Assembly (NCBI GenBank): GCA_902570695.1
Contig: CACFZE010000004.1
Coordinates: forward strand, 38,989-102,988
Direction of reading: 5' to 3'
From: an uncultured Pelagibacteraceae bacterium
GTDB lineage: Bacteria > Pseudomonadota > Alphaproteobacteria > Pelagibacterales > Pelagibacteraceae
Length of the DNA stretch: 64,000 nucleotides
Shown here: piece after piece, positions 32,444 to 43,602 of the stretch
How positions within the stretch are numbered: the stretch's first letter is position 1
How the letters are laid out: every line of letters starts with the position of its first letter
The notes under the pieces: model-generated
Databases searched by the model: none
The model's input: only the letters and a program-made list of their open reading frames with translations
Told to the model about the DNA's origin: nothing
Made by a program: the position numbers and the translations under genes

Positions 32444-33525
32444 TTGCCACATTGAGCTTTATTCATTAAGTAGTGATCAAGAATTACACAATGCATCATT
32501 GCTTCGCCAATTGGCACTGCTCTAATACCTACACATGGATCATGTCTCCCTGTGACTGAAATTGAAGTATTTTTTCCAAATTTATTAATTGTTTTTCTTT
32601 GAGAAAGAATTGATGAAGTTGGTTTTACTGCAAAAGAAACTATTATTTCTTGACCACTAGAAATACCTCCAAGAATTCCTCCAGCATTATTCGATTTAAA
32701 TTTTGTTTTCTTTCCTGTTTGGGACATTTCATCAGAATTTTGTTCACCAGAAAGTTGAGCAGAGTTCATTCCTGATCCTATATTTACCCCTTTTACTGCG
32801 TTAATACTCATCATTGCTGATGCTAAATCCATATCTAATTTTGAATAAATTGGAGCTCCTAATCCGACAGGAACACCTCTTGCTCTTACTTCAATAATAG
32901 CTCCACATGATGAGCCAGCTTTTCTTATCCCAAGTAAATATTTTTCCCATAATTTTAAAACTGTTTTATCAGGACAATATAAAGGGTTTTTTGTGATGAA
33001 ACTGTCATTCCATTTTTCTGTGTCACATCCTAGTATTCCTAATTGTGTTACGGCTCCAATTACACTGTACTTTTTCCCAATAATATTTTTCAAAACTTGT
33101 TTTGCTATTGCCCCTGCTGCCACTCTTGAAGCTGTCTCTCTCGCTGACTGTCTGCCTCCACCTCTATAATCTCTAATTCCATACTTTTTAAAATATGTAT
33201 AATCAGCATGACCAGGTCTAAATTTATCTTTAATATTTTTATAATCCCTAGAACGCATATCTTTATTGAAGATAATCATTGAGATAGGTGTACCAGTTGT
33301 TTTGCCATCAAATGTTCCTGATAAAATTTCTACTTTATCATCCTCTTTTCTTTGGGTTGTGAATTTAGACTGACCAGGCTTTCTTTTATTTAATTCTAAC
33401 TGAATGTCTCTGATATTAAGCTTAATATTCGGAGGACAACCATCAACAACACATCCTATGGCTGGACCATGAGATTCACCCCATGTAGTAAATCGAAAAA
33501 ATTTTCCAAATGTATTAAAAGACAT
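32440..33525 (-). CDS. aroC: Chorismate synthase
   Basis: [65 protein letters not shown]. Confidence 0.97.
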   Translation of the reverse strand: MSFNTFGKFFRFTTWGESHGPAIGCVVDGCPPNIKLNIRDIQLELNKRKPGQSKFTTQRKEDDKVEILSGTFDGKTTGTPISMIIFNKDMRSRDYKNIKDKFRPGHADYTYFKKYGIRDYRGGGRQSARETASRVAAGAIAKQVLKNIIGKKYSVIGAVTQLGILGCDTEKWNDSFITKNPLYCPDKTVLKLWEKYLLGIRKAGSSCGAIIEVRARGVPVGLGAPIYSKLDMDLASAMMSINAVKGVNIGSGMNSAQLSGEQNSDEMSQTGKKTKFKSNNAGGILGGISSGQEIIVSFAVKPTSSILSQRKTINKFGKNTSISVTGRHDPCVGIRAVPIGEAMMHCVILDHYLMNKAQCGN

Positions 33526-33557
33526 TATATTATTATATAAATTATTTTGGTTAAATT

Positions 33558-34181
33558 ATGAACGAAAAAAATTCTTTAGGGTTAGATAAATGCTTTCTAG
33601 ATGTCGATAATCCAATACTATTATTCACTGAATGGTACAACGAGGCAAAGAAAACAGAAATAAATGATCCAAATGCATTAGCCCTAGGCACTATTAACGA
33701 AAAAGGTTATCCGAATGTAAGAATGGTATTGCTCAAAGATTATGGAGAGGATGGATTTGTTTTTTACACTAACTTTAATAGTAATAAGGGAAACTCTATA
33801 AAGCAGAATCCAAACATTTCGATGTGCTTTCATTGGAAAAGTTTACTCAGACAAATTCGAATAGTTGGTACTGCTGAAAAAGTTTCTGATGAAGAAGCTG
33901 ATAATTATTATAAATCCAGAAGTTACGGAAGTAGAATTGGAGCATGGGCATCAAATCAGAGTTCAATTTTAAAAGATAGAGAAGAGCTAAACCAATCTAT
34001 AAAAAAATTTAAAGATCTCTATAAAGATGAAAATAATGTTCCAAGACCTGATCATTGGTCAGGATGGAGGTTAAAGCACCACGAAATTGAATTTTGGTTA
34101 GATGGTGAAAATAGAATTCACGAAAGATTAAAATATATTAAAGAAAATAATGATTGGAAAAAAATTCTCTTATCACCTTAA
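33558..34181 (+). CDS. pdxH: Pyridoxamine 5'-phosphate oxidase
   Basis: DPNALALGTINEKGYPNVRMVLLKDYGEDGFVFYTNFNSNKG, WSGWRLKHHEIEFW. Confidence 0.95.
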   Translation: MNEKNSLGLDKCFLDVDNPILLFTEWYNEAKKTEINDPNALALGTINEKGYPNVRMVLLKDYGEDGFVFYTNFNSNKGNSIKQNPNISMCFHWKSLLRQIRIVGTAEKVSDEEADNYYKSRSYGSRIGAWASNQSSILKDREELNQSIKKFKDLYKDENNVPRPDHWSGWRLKHHEIEFWLDGENRIHERLKYIKENNDWKKILLSP

Positions 34182-35191
34182 AATTTTCTATTAATACTAA
34201 ATGAAGTTAAATTTTTGAGTATAGTTTTTTCTTTACAATCTTGAAATATACTTAATGAATTTGATGCTAAACTTATATAGTGCTCCGCTTTTTTGTAACA
34301 CTCATTAATTATATTATATTTTTTTACCAATGTAAGCACATAATCAAATTGTTCTTTAGATCTGATATTTTGTTCAAATATTTTTTTTAAAACTAATTTT
34401 TCATCTGAAGATAATTTTTGATGTAATAGAATAATCGGGAGAGTAACCTTGCCCTCAAAGAAATCTTTCCCTATCTCTTTACCAAACATTTTTAATTCTG
34501 AGTTATAGTCAAGTGTGTCATCTGCAATCTGAAATGTTAATCCAAGGTTTTTTCCATAGAATTCTAGTGCATCTTTAAATTTATTGTCTTTATCAGTAAT
34601 TATCGACCCAACTTTTGAAGATGCTGAAAATAAAGCTGCAGTTTTAGAAGAAATTATATTCAAATATGTATCTTCTAGCATTTCAGAGTCACCTTTATGT
34701 TGTAATTGCAAAACTTCTCCTTGAGCAATAGTTGATGATGTAGAAGATAAAAGTTTTAATACTTCAATACTCCCATCCTCAACCATCATTTCAAAACATC
34801 TACTTAATAAATAGTCCCCAACAAGAATTGATGACTGATTTCCCCAAATTTTATTTGTAGTTTTTTTGCCTCTTCTTAAATCTGCGCTGTCAATTACGTC
34901 ATCATGCATAAGAGTTGCTGCGTGTATAAGTTCAACACATGCAGCTAGGTTCACATCTCTACTACCTTTTGTATATCCACACAATTTAGCACACTCCAAA
35001 GTAAGCAATGCTCTTAATCTTTTACCTCCACTTGTCATGTGGTAAGCTGTCATTTCTTTAACAAGCTCAACTTTACTATCTAATTTATAAGAAATTTTGT
35101 CTTCAACTAAACTTAGTTTTTCATCAACAGAATTTACTAAATCTGTGTACGCATTAGTTATTTGCTTTTTTAATTGAACTACTGATCCCAT
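34178..35191 (-). CDS. ispB: Octaprenyl/long-chain polyprenyl diphosphate synthase
   Basis: GGKRLRALL, LIHAATLMHDDVIDSADLRRGKKTTN, LTFQIADDTLDY. Confidence 0.92.
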   Translation of the reverse strand: MGSVVQLKKQITNAYTDLVNSVDEKLSLVEDKISYKLDSKVELVKEMTAYHMTSGGKRLRALLTLECAKLCGYTKGSRDVNLAACVELIHAATLMHDDVIDSADLRRGKKTTNKIWGNQSSILVGDYLLSRCFEMMVEDGSIEVLKLLSSTSSTIAQGEVLQLQHKGDSEMLEDTYLNIISSKTAALFSASSKVGSIITDKDNKFKDALEFYGKNLGLTFQIADDTLDYNSELKMFGKEIGKDFFEGKVTLPIILLHQKLSSDEKLVLKKIFEQNIRSKEQFDYVLTLVKKYNIINECYKKAEHYISLASNSLSIFQDCKEKTILKNLTSFSINRKF

Positions 35192-35233
35192 AAATTCAAA
35201 ATATTACATTAAGTTTATTAATATACTTATCAA

Positions 35234-35261
35234 TTGACGCACCTAATTCTTCAACTATAAG
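35234..35261 (+). promoter_or_regulatory. Candidate sigma70-type promoter for the S49 peptidase operon
   Basis: TTGACG (35234-35239), 16-nt spacer, TATAAG (35256-35261), in the divergent ispB/S49 intergenic region. Confidence 0.5.
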
Positions 35262-35299
35262 TAGCTTTATAATTGAGTAAAATTTTTATAATCATTTGT

Positions 35300-36106
35300 A
35301 TGTTTTCATTTTTTAAAAAAAAAAAAATTGTTAGTCATTTAAGACTTACTGGCGTCATAGGAAATGTTGGAAAGTTTAAACAAGGAATAGAATATTCCTC
35401 TCAAGAAGAAATGATAAAAAAAGCTTTTTCAGTAAAAAAAGCAGAGGCTGTTGCAATTTCAATTAATTCACCAGGTGGTTCACCCGTTCAATCACATCTA
35501 ATATATAAATTTATTAGAGAACAGTCTAAGAAAAACAAAAAAAAAGTAATAGTTTTTGCTGAAGATGTTGCTGCATCTGGAGGCTATCTAATTGCATGCG
35601 CAGGTGATGAGATTTATGCTAATGCAAGTTCTATAATCGGATCAATAGGAGTAATTTATTCTTCTTTTGGTTTTAAAGATTTAATTCAAAAAATAGGGGT
35701 TCAAAGAAGGGTTTATACAGCTGGAAAAAATAAAAGTACTCTAGACCCTTTTTTAGATGAGAAAGAAGAGGACATTCAAAGATTAAAAAATATTCAACTG
35801 GAACTTCATCAAGAATTTATTAATGTTGTAGAGGAAAGTAGATCAACAAAGTTAAACAAGACTGATGTTGAACTTTTTTCTGGAGAATTTTGGTCTGGCA
35901 AAACATCTTTAAAACTTGGTTTGATAGATGGACTAGGGAATGCAGAACAGATATTGAGAGAAAAATTTGGTGAAGATGTTGAAATTAAAAAGTTTGAAAA
36001 GTCTAAAGGATGGCTTGCCAAAAAACTTTCGTCTTCAGAAGATCATGCGGATAAATTGATAAGTGTTTTAGAAGAAAGATCTATTTGGCAAAAATATGGC
36101 TTCTAA
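35300..36106 (+). CDS. S49 family (SppA/SohB-like) serine peptidase
   Basis: [70 protein letters not shown] at 35300 preferred over the TTG at 35273. Confidence 0.92.
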   Translation: MFSFFKKKKIVSHLRLTGVIGNVGKFKQGIEYSSQEEMIKKAFSVKKAEAVAISINSPGGSPVQSHLIYKFIREQSKKNKKKVIVFAEDVAASGGYLIACAGDEIYANASSIIGSIGVIYSSFGFKDLIQKIGVQRRVYTAGKNKSTLDPFLDEKEEDIQRLKNIQLELHQEFINVVEESRSTKLNKTDVELFSGEFWSGKTSLKLGLIDGLGNAEQILREKFGEDVEIKKFEKSKGWLAKKLSSSEDHADKLISVLEERSIWQKYGF

Positions 36107-36980
36107 AAAAATAACAAAAAATCCAAAATCATTTATTTCTTTTCAGGATACAATTTTAAATCTTCAAAAGTACTGGTCAAAAAAAGGTTGTGTTATTTTA
36201 CAACCTTATGATTTAGAAGTTGGAGCAGGAACATTTCACCCAGCAACAACTCTAAGATCATTAGGTTCTAAACCATGGAAAACAGCTTACGTTCAACCAT
36301 CAAGAAGACCAACAGATGGAAGGTATGGAGAAAATCCTAATCGTTTGCAACATTATTATCAATTTCAAGTTTTAGTAAAACCTTCACCAAAAGATATTAA
36401 AAAAATGTATCTTAATAGCCTTTCATCAATAGGGATTAAATACGAAGAGCACGATATCAGATTTGTAGAGGATGATTGGGAAAGTCCAACCTTAGGTGCT
36501 GCTGGCCTTGGATGGGAAGTATGGTGCGATGGTATGGAAGTTACTCAATTTACTTATTTTCAACAAATGGCAGGTATGGAATGCAACCCAATATCTGTTG
36601 AAATTACTTATGGTTTAGAGAGATTATGTATGTTTATTCAAGGTAAAAAAAATGTTTTTGATTTAATTTGGAATGATGAGGGAGTTTTATACAAAGATGT
36701 TTTTCATCAAGCTGAAAAAGAATTTTCAGCCTATAATTTTGAGTATGCAAACACAGATAAATTATTTAAAATTTTTGATATGCTCGAAGAAGAAGCAAAA
36801 TCATTAATTGAAAAGAAAATTTCTCTTCCAGCATATGATCAATGTTTAAAATCAAGTCATGTGTTCAATATTTTAGATGCTAGAGGAGTTATAAGTGTTG
36901 CTCAAAGAGCAGAATATATTGCAAGGATAAGAGATCTAACAAGAGAAATTGGAAAAATTTGGGTAGAAACACAAAATTAA
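36096..36980 (+). CDS. glyQ: Glycyl-tRNA synthetase alpha subunit
   Basis: [52 protein letters not shown]. Confidence 0.98.
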   Translation: MASKKITKNPKSFISFQDTILNLQKYWSKKGCVILQPYDLEVGAGTFHPATTLRSLGSKPWKTAYVQPSRRPTDGRYGENPNRLQHYYQFQVLVKPSPKDIKKMYLNSLSSIGIKYEEHDIRFVEDDWESPTLGAAGLGWEVWCDGMEVTQFTYFQQMAGMECNPISVEITYGLERLCMFIQGKKNVFDLIWNDEGVLYKDVFHQAEKEFSAYNFEYANTDKLFKIFDMLEEEAKSLIEKKISLPAYDQCLKSSHVFNILDARGVISVAQRAEYIARIRDLTREIGKIWVETQN

Positions 36981-36981
36981 A

Positions 36982-39045
36982 ATGTCTGAATTTTTCCTTG
37001 AATTATTTAGTGAAGAAATACCTTCCAGATTACAAATCAATGCTAGAAATGAATTAACACAAATTTTTAAAAAATTTTTTGATGATAATGAAATTATAGT
37101 TAAAGGTAAAATTAATTCTTATTCAACTCCAAATAGGCTCATTGTTCATATAAGTAAAATATCTAAAGATGTAATAAAAAAAGCTGAGGAAATTAGAGGT
37201 CCTAATATAAATGCTCCAGAAAAGGCTTTGGAAGGATTTTTAAAATCCAATAAAATAAGTAAAGAAAAAGTTATCAAAAAAAGTACTGAAAAAGGCATAT
37301 TCTACTTCTACAACAAACCATCGCAAAAAATAAAAACATACGATTTATTAAAAAAAAGTATTGCAAGTTTACTTTTAAAAATTTCATGGAAAAAATCAAT
37401 GAAATGGGGCAATCATGATTTATATTGGGGAAGACCGTTAAAATCAATATTAGCTTTATTTGATAAAAAAATAATTGAATTTAAATTAAACCATTTACAT
37501 AGTTCAAATAAAACTTTTACAGATAAAGATCTAGAAGATGATGTGAAAAGATTTGATGATTTTAAATCTTATATAAAATTTTTTAAACAAAAAGGAGTAA
37601 CAATTGATCAAGATAAGAGGAAAGAATTTATAATTAAAGAAATAAATAAGGCAACTAATCAAAAAAAAATTCATATAAACGTGAATGAAAAACTTGTAGA
37701 CGAAGTAATAAATATTGTTGAAAAACCAAAAATTTTAGTATGTGAGTTTAATAAGAAATTTTTAGAAATTCCACAAGAAATACTTATTATAACAATGCAG
37801 CATCACCAAAAATATTTTCCTACATTTGATAGCAAAAACAAAATAACAAATAATTTTATAGTTGTAGCAGATTGCAAGGACAAAAAGGGATTAGTTAAAT
37901 TAGGAAATCAAAATGTTGTTGATGCAAGGTTGGCAGATGCAGAATTTTTTTGGAATAGAAATAAGTCTCAAAATTTAGTTAAACAGGTGTCTAGATTGAA
38001 GCAAATTAATTATTTTAAAGGGTTGGGGAGTTATTTTGATAAAATACAAAGAGTAAGAAAACTTAGCGGAATAATATCAGATGAACTTTTAATAAGTAAA
38101 GAAAAGATAGAAATTGCTTCCTCAATTTGCAAAGTAGATTTGATGTCGGATTTAGTTGGAGAGTTTCCCGAATTACAAGGCGTGATGGGTGGATATTTCG
38201 CAAGAGAGCAAGGTTTTGACGAAGAAATAAGTTTAGCAATTTCAGAGCATTACTTACCAAGTGGCATTGATAGCAAAGTTCCAAAAAAACCATACAGCAT
38301 AGCATTATCGTTAAGTGACAAAATAGACTCTTTAGTTGGATTTTTTGGAATTAATCTCAAACCAACTAGTTCAAAAGATCCTTATGCCTTAAGAAGAATG
38401 GCAATTAGTTTATTAAGGTTAATAATTGAAAATCAAAAAAAAATAAAATTAAGAGATCTAATAAATTATTCAATAAATTTATACAAAGAACAAAATTACT
38501 CTTTTGACTCAAAATTGATAAATGATGAATTGGGAGATTTTATTTTAGATAGATTAAAAAATTATTTAAAAGAAAAAAATATTAGGTCGGATATTATTGA
38601 ATGCTCCACTAATTCTTATGGAATAGATGATTTACTAAAAATTTTTAATAAATCATTAAATTTGAATAAAAATATTAAAAAAGATTTCGGTCTTGATGTT
38701 ATTGCAATTTATAAAAGATCTGCAAACATTTTAAACAGCGAAAGTAAATTAAAGTTAGAAATTGTAGGTTCTGCCGATCCTGGTCTCTTTAAAAATGATT
38801 ATGAAAAAAATCTTTATAAAAAAATCCATGCTATAAGAAAGTATTTTTCAAGCATAGGTAGAGACGAGGATTATGATGAAAGTCTTAAAACACTCTCAAG
38901 TGCCAAAATAGAGGTTAATGAGTTTTTTGATAATGTAATAGTTAATGATCAAGAAGAATTAATTAAAAAAAACAGACTAGAACTTTTAAAAATGTTGTGT
39001 AAAAGCTTCGATAATTATTTTAACTTTTCAAAAATAGAAGCATAA
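36982..39045 (+). CDS. glyS: Glycyl-tRNA synthetase beta subunit
   Basis: FFLELFSEEIPSR, MQHHQKYFP, DARLADAEFFW, DPYALRRMAISLLRLI. Confidence 0.97.
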   Translation: MSEFFLELFSEEIPSRLQINARNELTQIFKKFFDDNEIIVKGKINSYSTPNRLIVHISKISKDVIKKAEEIRGPNINAPEKALEGFLKSNKISKEKVIKKSTEKGIFYFYNKPSQKIKTYDLLKKSIASLLLKISWKKSMKWGNHDLYWGRPLKSILALFDKKIIEFKLNHLHSSNKTFTDKDLEDDVKRFDDFKSYIKFFKQKGVTIDQDKRKEFIIKEINKATNQKKIHINVNEKLVDEVINIVEKPKILVCEFNKKFLEIPQEILIITMQHHQKYFPTFDSKNKITNNFIVVADCKDKKGLVKLGNQNVVDARLADAEFFWNRNKSQNLVKQVSRLKQINYFKGLGSYFDKIQRVRKLSGIISDELLISKEKIEIASSICKVDLMSDLVGEFPELQGVMGGYFAREQGFDEEISLAISEHYLPSGIDSKVPKKPYSIALSLSDKIDSLVGFFGINLKPTSSKDPYALRRMAISLLRLIIENQKKIKLRDLINYSINLYKEQNYSFDSKLINDELGDFILDRLKNYLKEKNIRSDIIECSTNSYGIDDLLKIFNKSLNLNKNIKKDFGLDVIAIYKRSANILNSESKLKLEIVGSADPGLFKNDYEKNLYKKIHAIRKYFSSIGRDEDYDESLKTLSSAKIEVNEFFDNVIVNDQEELIKKNRLELLKMLCKSFDNYFNFSKIEA

Positions 39046-41703
39046 ATGTCAAAATTAGTTTTTAATTTTAAATCTAAAGACACAATAAAAATAAAAAACC
39101 CAAAAAATATTTTAGGAGGCAAAGGTGCAAATTTATCAGAAATGGGAAGGATGGGTTTACCTGTCCCACCTGGATTTACGATTTCTACTGAAGTTTGTGA
39201 TTTATTTTATAAAAATAAAAAGAAATTAAAGCCTAAAATTATAAATGAAATAAATAGAGAGTTAAAAAATATTGAAAAAGATTCCGGTAAAAAATTTGGA
39301 GATTTGAAAAATCCTTTGTTGTTATCTGTGAGATCTGGCGCGAGAGTATCCATGCCAGGAATGATGGATACTATTTTAAATCTTGGACTAAATGACAAAA
39401 CTGTAATTGCTTTAGCAAATAAAACATCAAATATGAGATTTGCAAAAGATAGTTATAGACGATTTATACAAATGTATGCAAATGTTGTTATGGGTGTTGA
39501 AAGTTATAATTTTGAAGAACTAATTGAAAATTATAAACTTACAAAAGGTGTTTTGTTAGACACTGATTTGGATGAAGATGACTGGGATGGGTTGATTAAA
39601 GATTTTAAAAATATTGTAAAAGAAAAAACTAAAAAAGATTTTCCACAAAATATAAATGAACAATTACTAGGTGCAATTAGCGCAGTCTTTTTGTCATGGG
39701 ATAGTAACAGAGCAAAGGTTTACAGAAAATTAAATCATATACCTTCAGAGTGGGGAACTGCAGTAAATGTTCAGTCCATGGTTTTTGGTAATATGGGTGT
39801 TGATTGTGCGACAGGTGTTGTGTTTACACGTAATCCATCCAATGGAATGAATGAAATTTATGGCGAATATTTAATAAATGCCCAAGGAGAAGATGTTGTT
39901 GCGGGAACAAGGACGCCTCAACAAATAACTCAGAAAGCTAGAAAAGATGCAAAAGAGACACTTCTTTCAATGGAAGAGTCAATGCCTAGAGTTTACAAAA
40001 ATCTAAAAAAAATTCTTATAAAACTAGAGAAGCACTATAAAGATATGCAGGATGTAGAGTTCACAGTCGAAAATAATAAGTTGTGGATGTTGCAGACTAG
40101 ATCAGGAAAAAGAACTGCAAAATCATCAGTAAAAATTGCTGTCGATATGGAAAGTGAAAAACTCATCACAAAAAAAGAGGCGGTGCTTAGAGTGCAACCA
40201 AATTCATTAGATACTTTGCTTCATCCTACTTTAGATGAAACAGCTAATTTAGAAGTAATAGCCAAAGGCCTTCCAGCTTCGCCAGGAGCAGCTAGTGGAA
40301 AAGTAGTATTTACTTCTGATGAAGCTGAAAGATTAAATGGAATGATGCAGAATACAATATTAGTAAGAGTAGAAACATCACCTGAAGATATCAATGGAAT
40401 GCATGCAGCTAAAGGAATTCTCACCGCAAGAGGAGGAATGACCAGTCATGCTGCAGTAGTTGCAAGAGGAATGGGTAGACCTTGTGTATCAGGCTCAAGC
40501 GAAATAGAGATAGATTACCAAAATAAAATTTTTAAAACGAAAAATAATGAAATTAAAGAAGGTGATTTAATTACCATTGATGGTTCAACTGGTAGAATTA
40601 TAAAAGGAGAGGTTAAAACTGTCAAACCAGAAATATCTGGAGATTTTTCTAAACTTATGAGCTGGGCCGATAAATTTAGAAAACTAAAAATTAGAACTAA
40701 TTCTGAAACCCCTCTAGACAGTAAGACTGCTAGAGAATTCGGGGCTGAAGGAATAGGCCTTTGTAGAACAGAACATATGTTTTTTGATGAAGAGAGAATT
40801 TTATCTGTAAGAGAAATGATATTATCAAAATCAAAAGAAGATAGGGCTAATGCTTTAAAGAAACTCCTTCCTTTTCAAAAAAAGGATTTTATTGATATCT
40901 TTAAAATTATGAATGGTCTTCCTGTTACAGTTAGATTATTAGATCCACCACTTCATGAATTTTTACCCAAAAACCAAAAAGAAATTAGCGATGTAGCAAA
41001 TGCTTTAAAAATTAAAAACTCTGAGCTAGAGGGTAGAATAACGGAACTTCATGAACAAAATCCAATGCTTGGTCATAGGGGTTGCAGACTAGGAATATCG
41101 TTTCCAGAAATATATGAGATGCAGTGCACTGCAATATTTGATGCATTAGTTGAATGTAAAAAGCTCAAGATAAAGCCTATTATTCCAGAGATAATGATAC
41201 CTTTGGTATCAACTGAAGCGGAAATAAAAATAATGAAAGATTTAGTAATTAGAGTTGCAAAAGAAGTTGAAAACAAAACCAAAACAAAACTAAATTTTTT
41301 AGTGGGTACAATGATTGAGCTCCCAAGAGCAGCAATCAAAGCAGATGATATATCTAGACATGCAGAATTCTTTAGTTTTGGAACTAACGATTTAACGCAA
41401 ACCACTTTTGGAATCAGTAGAGATGATAGTGGTAAATTTTTAAATGATTATATTGAAAATAAAATTTTTGATGTTGATCCATTTGTTTCTATAGACGATG
41501 GAGTAGGAGATTTGATTGAAATAGCATCAAAAAAAGGCAGAAAAAATAACAAAAAAATTAAACTTGGTATTTGTGGTGAACATGGAGGGGATCCTAAAAG
41601 TATAGATTTTTGTGCAAGCATTGGTTTAGATTATGTATCCTGTTCACCTTATAGAGTGCCTATTGCGAGACTTGCCGCTGCACAAGCACAACTAAAAAAG
41701 TAA
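39046..41703 (+). CDS. ppdK: Pyruvate, phosphate dikinase
   Basis: GGKGANLSEMGRMGLPVPPGFTIST, GGMTSHAAVVARGMGRPCV, EGIGLCRTEHMFF, GICGEHGGDP. Confidence 0.97.
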   Translation: MSKLVFNFKSKDTIKIKNPKNILGGKGANLSEMGRMGLPVPPGFTISTEVCDLFYKNKKKLKPKIINEINRELKNIEKDSGKKFGDLKNPLLLSVRSGARVSMPGMMDTILNLGLNDKTVIALANKTSNMRFAKDSYRRFIQMYANVVMGVESYNFEELIENYKLTKGVLLDTDLDEDDWDGLIKDFKNIVKEKTKKDFPQNINEQLLGAISAVFLSWDSNRAKVYRKLNHIPSEWGTAVNVQSMVFGNMGVDCATGVVFTRNPSNGMNEIYGEYLINAQGEDVVAGTRTPQQITQKARKDAKETLLSMEESMPRVYKNLKKILIKLEKHYKDMQDVEFTVENNKLWMLQTRSGKRTAKSSVKIAVDMESEKLITKKEAVLRVQPNSLDTLLHPTLDETANLEVIAKGLPASPGAASGKVVFTSDEAERLNGMMQNTILVRVETSPEDINGMHAAKGILTARGGMTSHAAVVARGMGRPCVSGSSEIEIDYQNKIFKTKNNEIKEGDLITIDGSTGRIIKGEVKTVKPEISGDFSKLMSWADKFRKLKIRTNSETPLDSKTAREFGAEGIGLCRTEHMFFDEERILSVREMILSKSKEDRANALKKLLPFQKKDFIDIFKIMNGLPVTVRLLDPPLHEFLPKNQKEISDVANALKIKNSELEGRITELHEQNPMLGHRGCRLGISFPEIYEMQCTAIFDALVECKKLKIKPIIPEIMIPLVSTEAEIKIMKDLVIRVAKEVENKTKTKLNFLVGTMIELPRAAIKADDISRHAEFFSFGTNDLTQTTFGISRDDSGKFLNDYIENKIFDVDPFVSIDDGVGDLIEIASKKGRKNNKKIKLGICGEHGGDPKSIDFCASIGLDYVSCSPYRVPIARLAAAQAQLKK

Positions 41704-41712
41704 AATTAAACT

Positions 41713-42549
41713 CTAGATTTCTAATTTTAAGTCTAATGCATTTATTGAGTGAGTTAAAGATCCTACGGAAATTCTATCTACACCAGAAGATGAAACTTTT
41801 TTAACATTTTTTAAGTTAATTCCTCCTGATGCTTCAGTCTCATAAAATTTCTTAGACATTTTGACTGCTTTTTTTAAATTTTTCGAATTCATATTATCTA
41901 ATAGAATTCTATCAAATTTCAGACCTAATACTCTCTTTAACTGAGATAAATTATCAACCTCTACTGTAATTTTTTTTCTTCCCTTTTTTTTGATAGCTCT
42001 ATGAATTAAATTTTCAAAATTTTTTTCTGAACTTATATGATTATCTTTTATTAAGAATTCATCACTTAAGTTAAATCTGTGGTTTGTTCCACCACCTAAT
42101 TTAACAGCATATTTTTGAATTACTCTAAGATTTGGGATCGTTTTTCTTGTGCAGCATATTTTAGTTTTTTTTCCAACCTTTTTTACAAACATATTTGTTT
42201 TTGTTGCTATTCCAGAAATATGAGAAACAAAATTTAACGCCACTCTTTCACCAATTAAAATATTTCTTAGGTTACCATCAATAGTAGCAATTACCTCACC
42301 TTTTTTAATTCGAGATCCATCTTTTTTTTTATTTTTAAAATTTATTTTATTATCAACTAATTTAAATGTTTCTTTAGCAAATTCTATCCCACCTAAAATT
42401 CCATTTTGGTTACATATCATTTTAACTTTTTTTTTAATATTTTTTTTAATTAATTCTGCGGTAATATCGCCTGATGGATATAAGTCCTCATTCAAAGCTA
42501 ATTTACATGAAGATTTTATAAAATTTTTACTTAATTGAATTTTAGACAC
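41713..42549 (-). CDS. nadC: Nicotinate-nucleotide pyrophosphorylase (carboxylating)
   Basis: EDLYPSGDITAELI, ERVALNFVSHISGIAT, CTRKTIPNLRVIQKYAVKLGGGTNHRFNLSDEFLIKDNHI. Confidence 0.95.
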   Translation of the reverse strand: MSKIQLSKNFIKSSCKLALNEDLYPSGDITAELIKKNIKKKVKMICNQNGILGGIEFAKETFKLVDNKINFKNKKKDGSRIKKGEVIATIDGNLRNILIGERVALNFVSHISGIATKTNMFVKKVGKKTKICCTRKTIPNLRVIQKYAVKLGGGTNHRFNLSDEFLIKDNHISSEKNFENLIHRAIKKKGRKKITVEVDNLSQLKRVLGLKFDRILLDNMNSKNLKKAVKMSKKFYETEASGGINLKNVKKVSSSGVDRISVGSLTHSINALDLKLEI

Positions 42550-42554
42550 AGATT

Positions 42555-43544
42555 TTATCTGCCTATTTCTGCCATTCTCTCTACAGATTTTCTTGCTTTT
42601 TGAATTATCTCATTATCCATTATTAATTCGTTAGTTTCATTTTCTAAACAATCTAATATTTTAGGCAATGTAATTTTTTTCATATGAGGACAAAGATTGC
42701 ATGGTCTAATAAATTCAACATTTGGATTATCAATTTGTACATTATCGCTCATCGAGCATTCCGTGACCATCATAACTTTTTCTGGTTGATTGTCTTTTAC
42801 GTATTTAATCATCCCACTTGTAGAACCTGCAAAATCAGATGCTTGTATTACATCAGGAGGACATTCAGGATGTGCTATTATTTTTATACCTGGGTTAGCT
42901 TTCCTAATATCATTAATTTCTTGATCATTGAATTGTTCATGCACTTCACAAGTTCCCTTCCAAGAAATAATTTCTATATTAGTTTGTGATGCAACATATT
43001 TAGCTAAAAAATCGTCAGGTAAAAATATTACTTTTTTTACTCCTAATGACTCTACAATTTTTACTGCATTCGCAGATGTACAGCAAATATCAGTTTCAGC
43101 CTTAACATCAGCAGATGTATTTACATACGAGACCACTGGAACACCAGGATATTGTTTTTTTAGATTTCTAACATCATCGCCTGTTATAGACGAAGACAGT
43201 GAACAGCCTGCCTTCATATCTGGTAATAAAACTTTTTTTTCAGGGCTCATTAATTTTGCAGTTTCAGCCATAAAATGAACTCCACACATGACAATTATAT
43301 CCGCTTTTGTTTTTGCGGCCTCTACTGCTAATGCTAAAGAATCCGCAGAAAAATCTGAAATGCCGTGATAAATTTCTGGTGTTTGATAATTGTGTGCAAG
43401 AATTACTGCGTTCTTCTCTTTCTTTAATTTATTAATTTTATAAATGTAAGGTGCATGTGTAGCCCACTCTATCTCCGGAATTTTTTTTGATACCTTGTTA
43501 TAAATTGAGCTTGTTGCTTTTTTTATTTCACTAGTAAATTCCAT
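42555..43544 (-). CDS. nadA: Quinolinate synthase
   Basis: VILAHNYQTPEIYHGISDFSADSLALA, CGVHFMAETAKLMSPEKKVLLPDMKAGCSLSSSI, HPECPPDV, CNLCPHMKKITL. Confidence 0.96.
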   Translation of the reverse strand: MEFTSEIKKATSSIYNKVSKKIPEIEWATHAPYIYKINKLKKEKNAVILAHNYQTPEIYHGISDFSADSLALAVEAAKTKADIIVMCGVHFMAETAKLMSPEKKVLLPDMKAGCSLSSSITGDDVRNLKKQYPGVPVVSYVNTSADVKAETDICCTSANAVKIVESLGVKKVIFLPDDFLAKYVASQTNIEIISWKGTCEVHEQFNDQEINDIRKANPGIKIIAHPECPPDVIQASDFAGSTSGMIKYVKDNQPEKVMMVTECSMSDNVQIDNPNVEFIRPCNLCPHMKKITLPKILDCLENETNELIMDNEIIQKARKSVERMAEIGR

Positions 43545-43602
43545 AAAAAAAACTTATCAACTTGAAATAGAATTGTCATTCATTTAATCTGCCGCATAAC
43601 AT

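Noticed and set aside
41073-41405. 110-aa minus-strand ORF and similar antisense ORFs (for example 19298-19600, 40221-40424, 42928-43278)
   Set aside because: All lie opposite well-supported conserved genes and show no family motifs.
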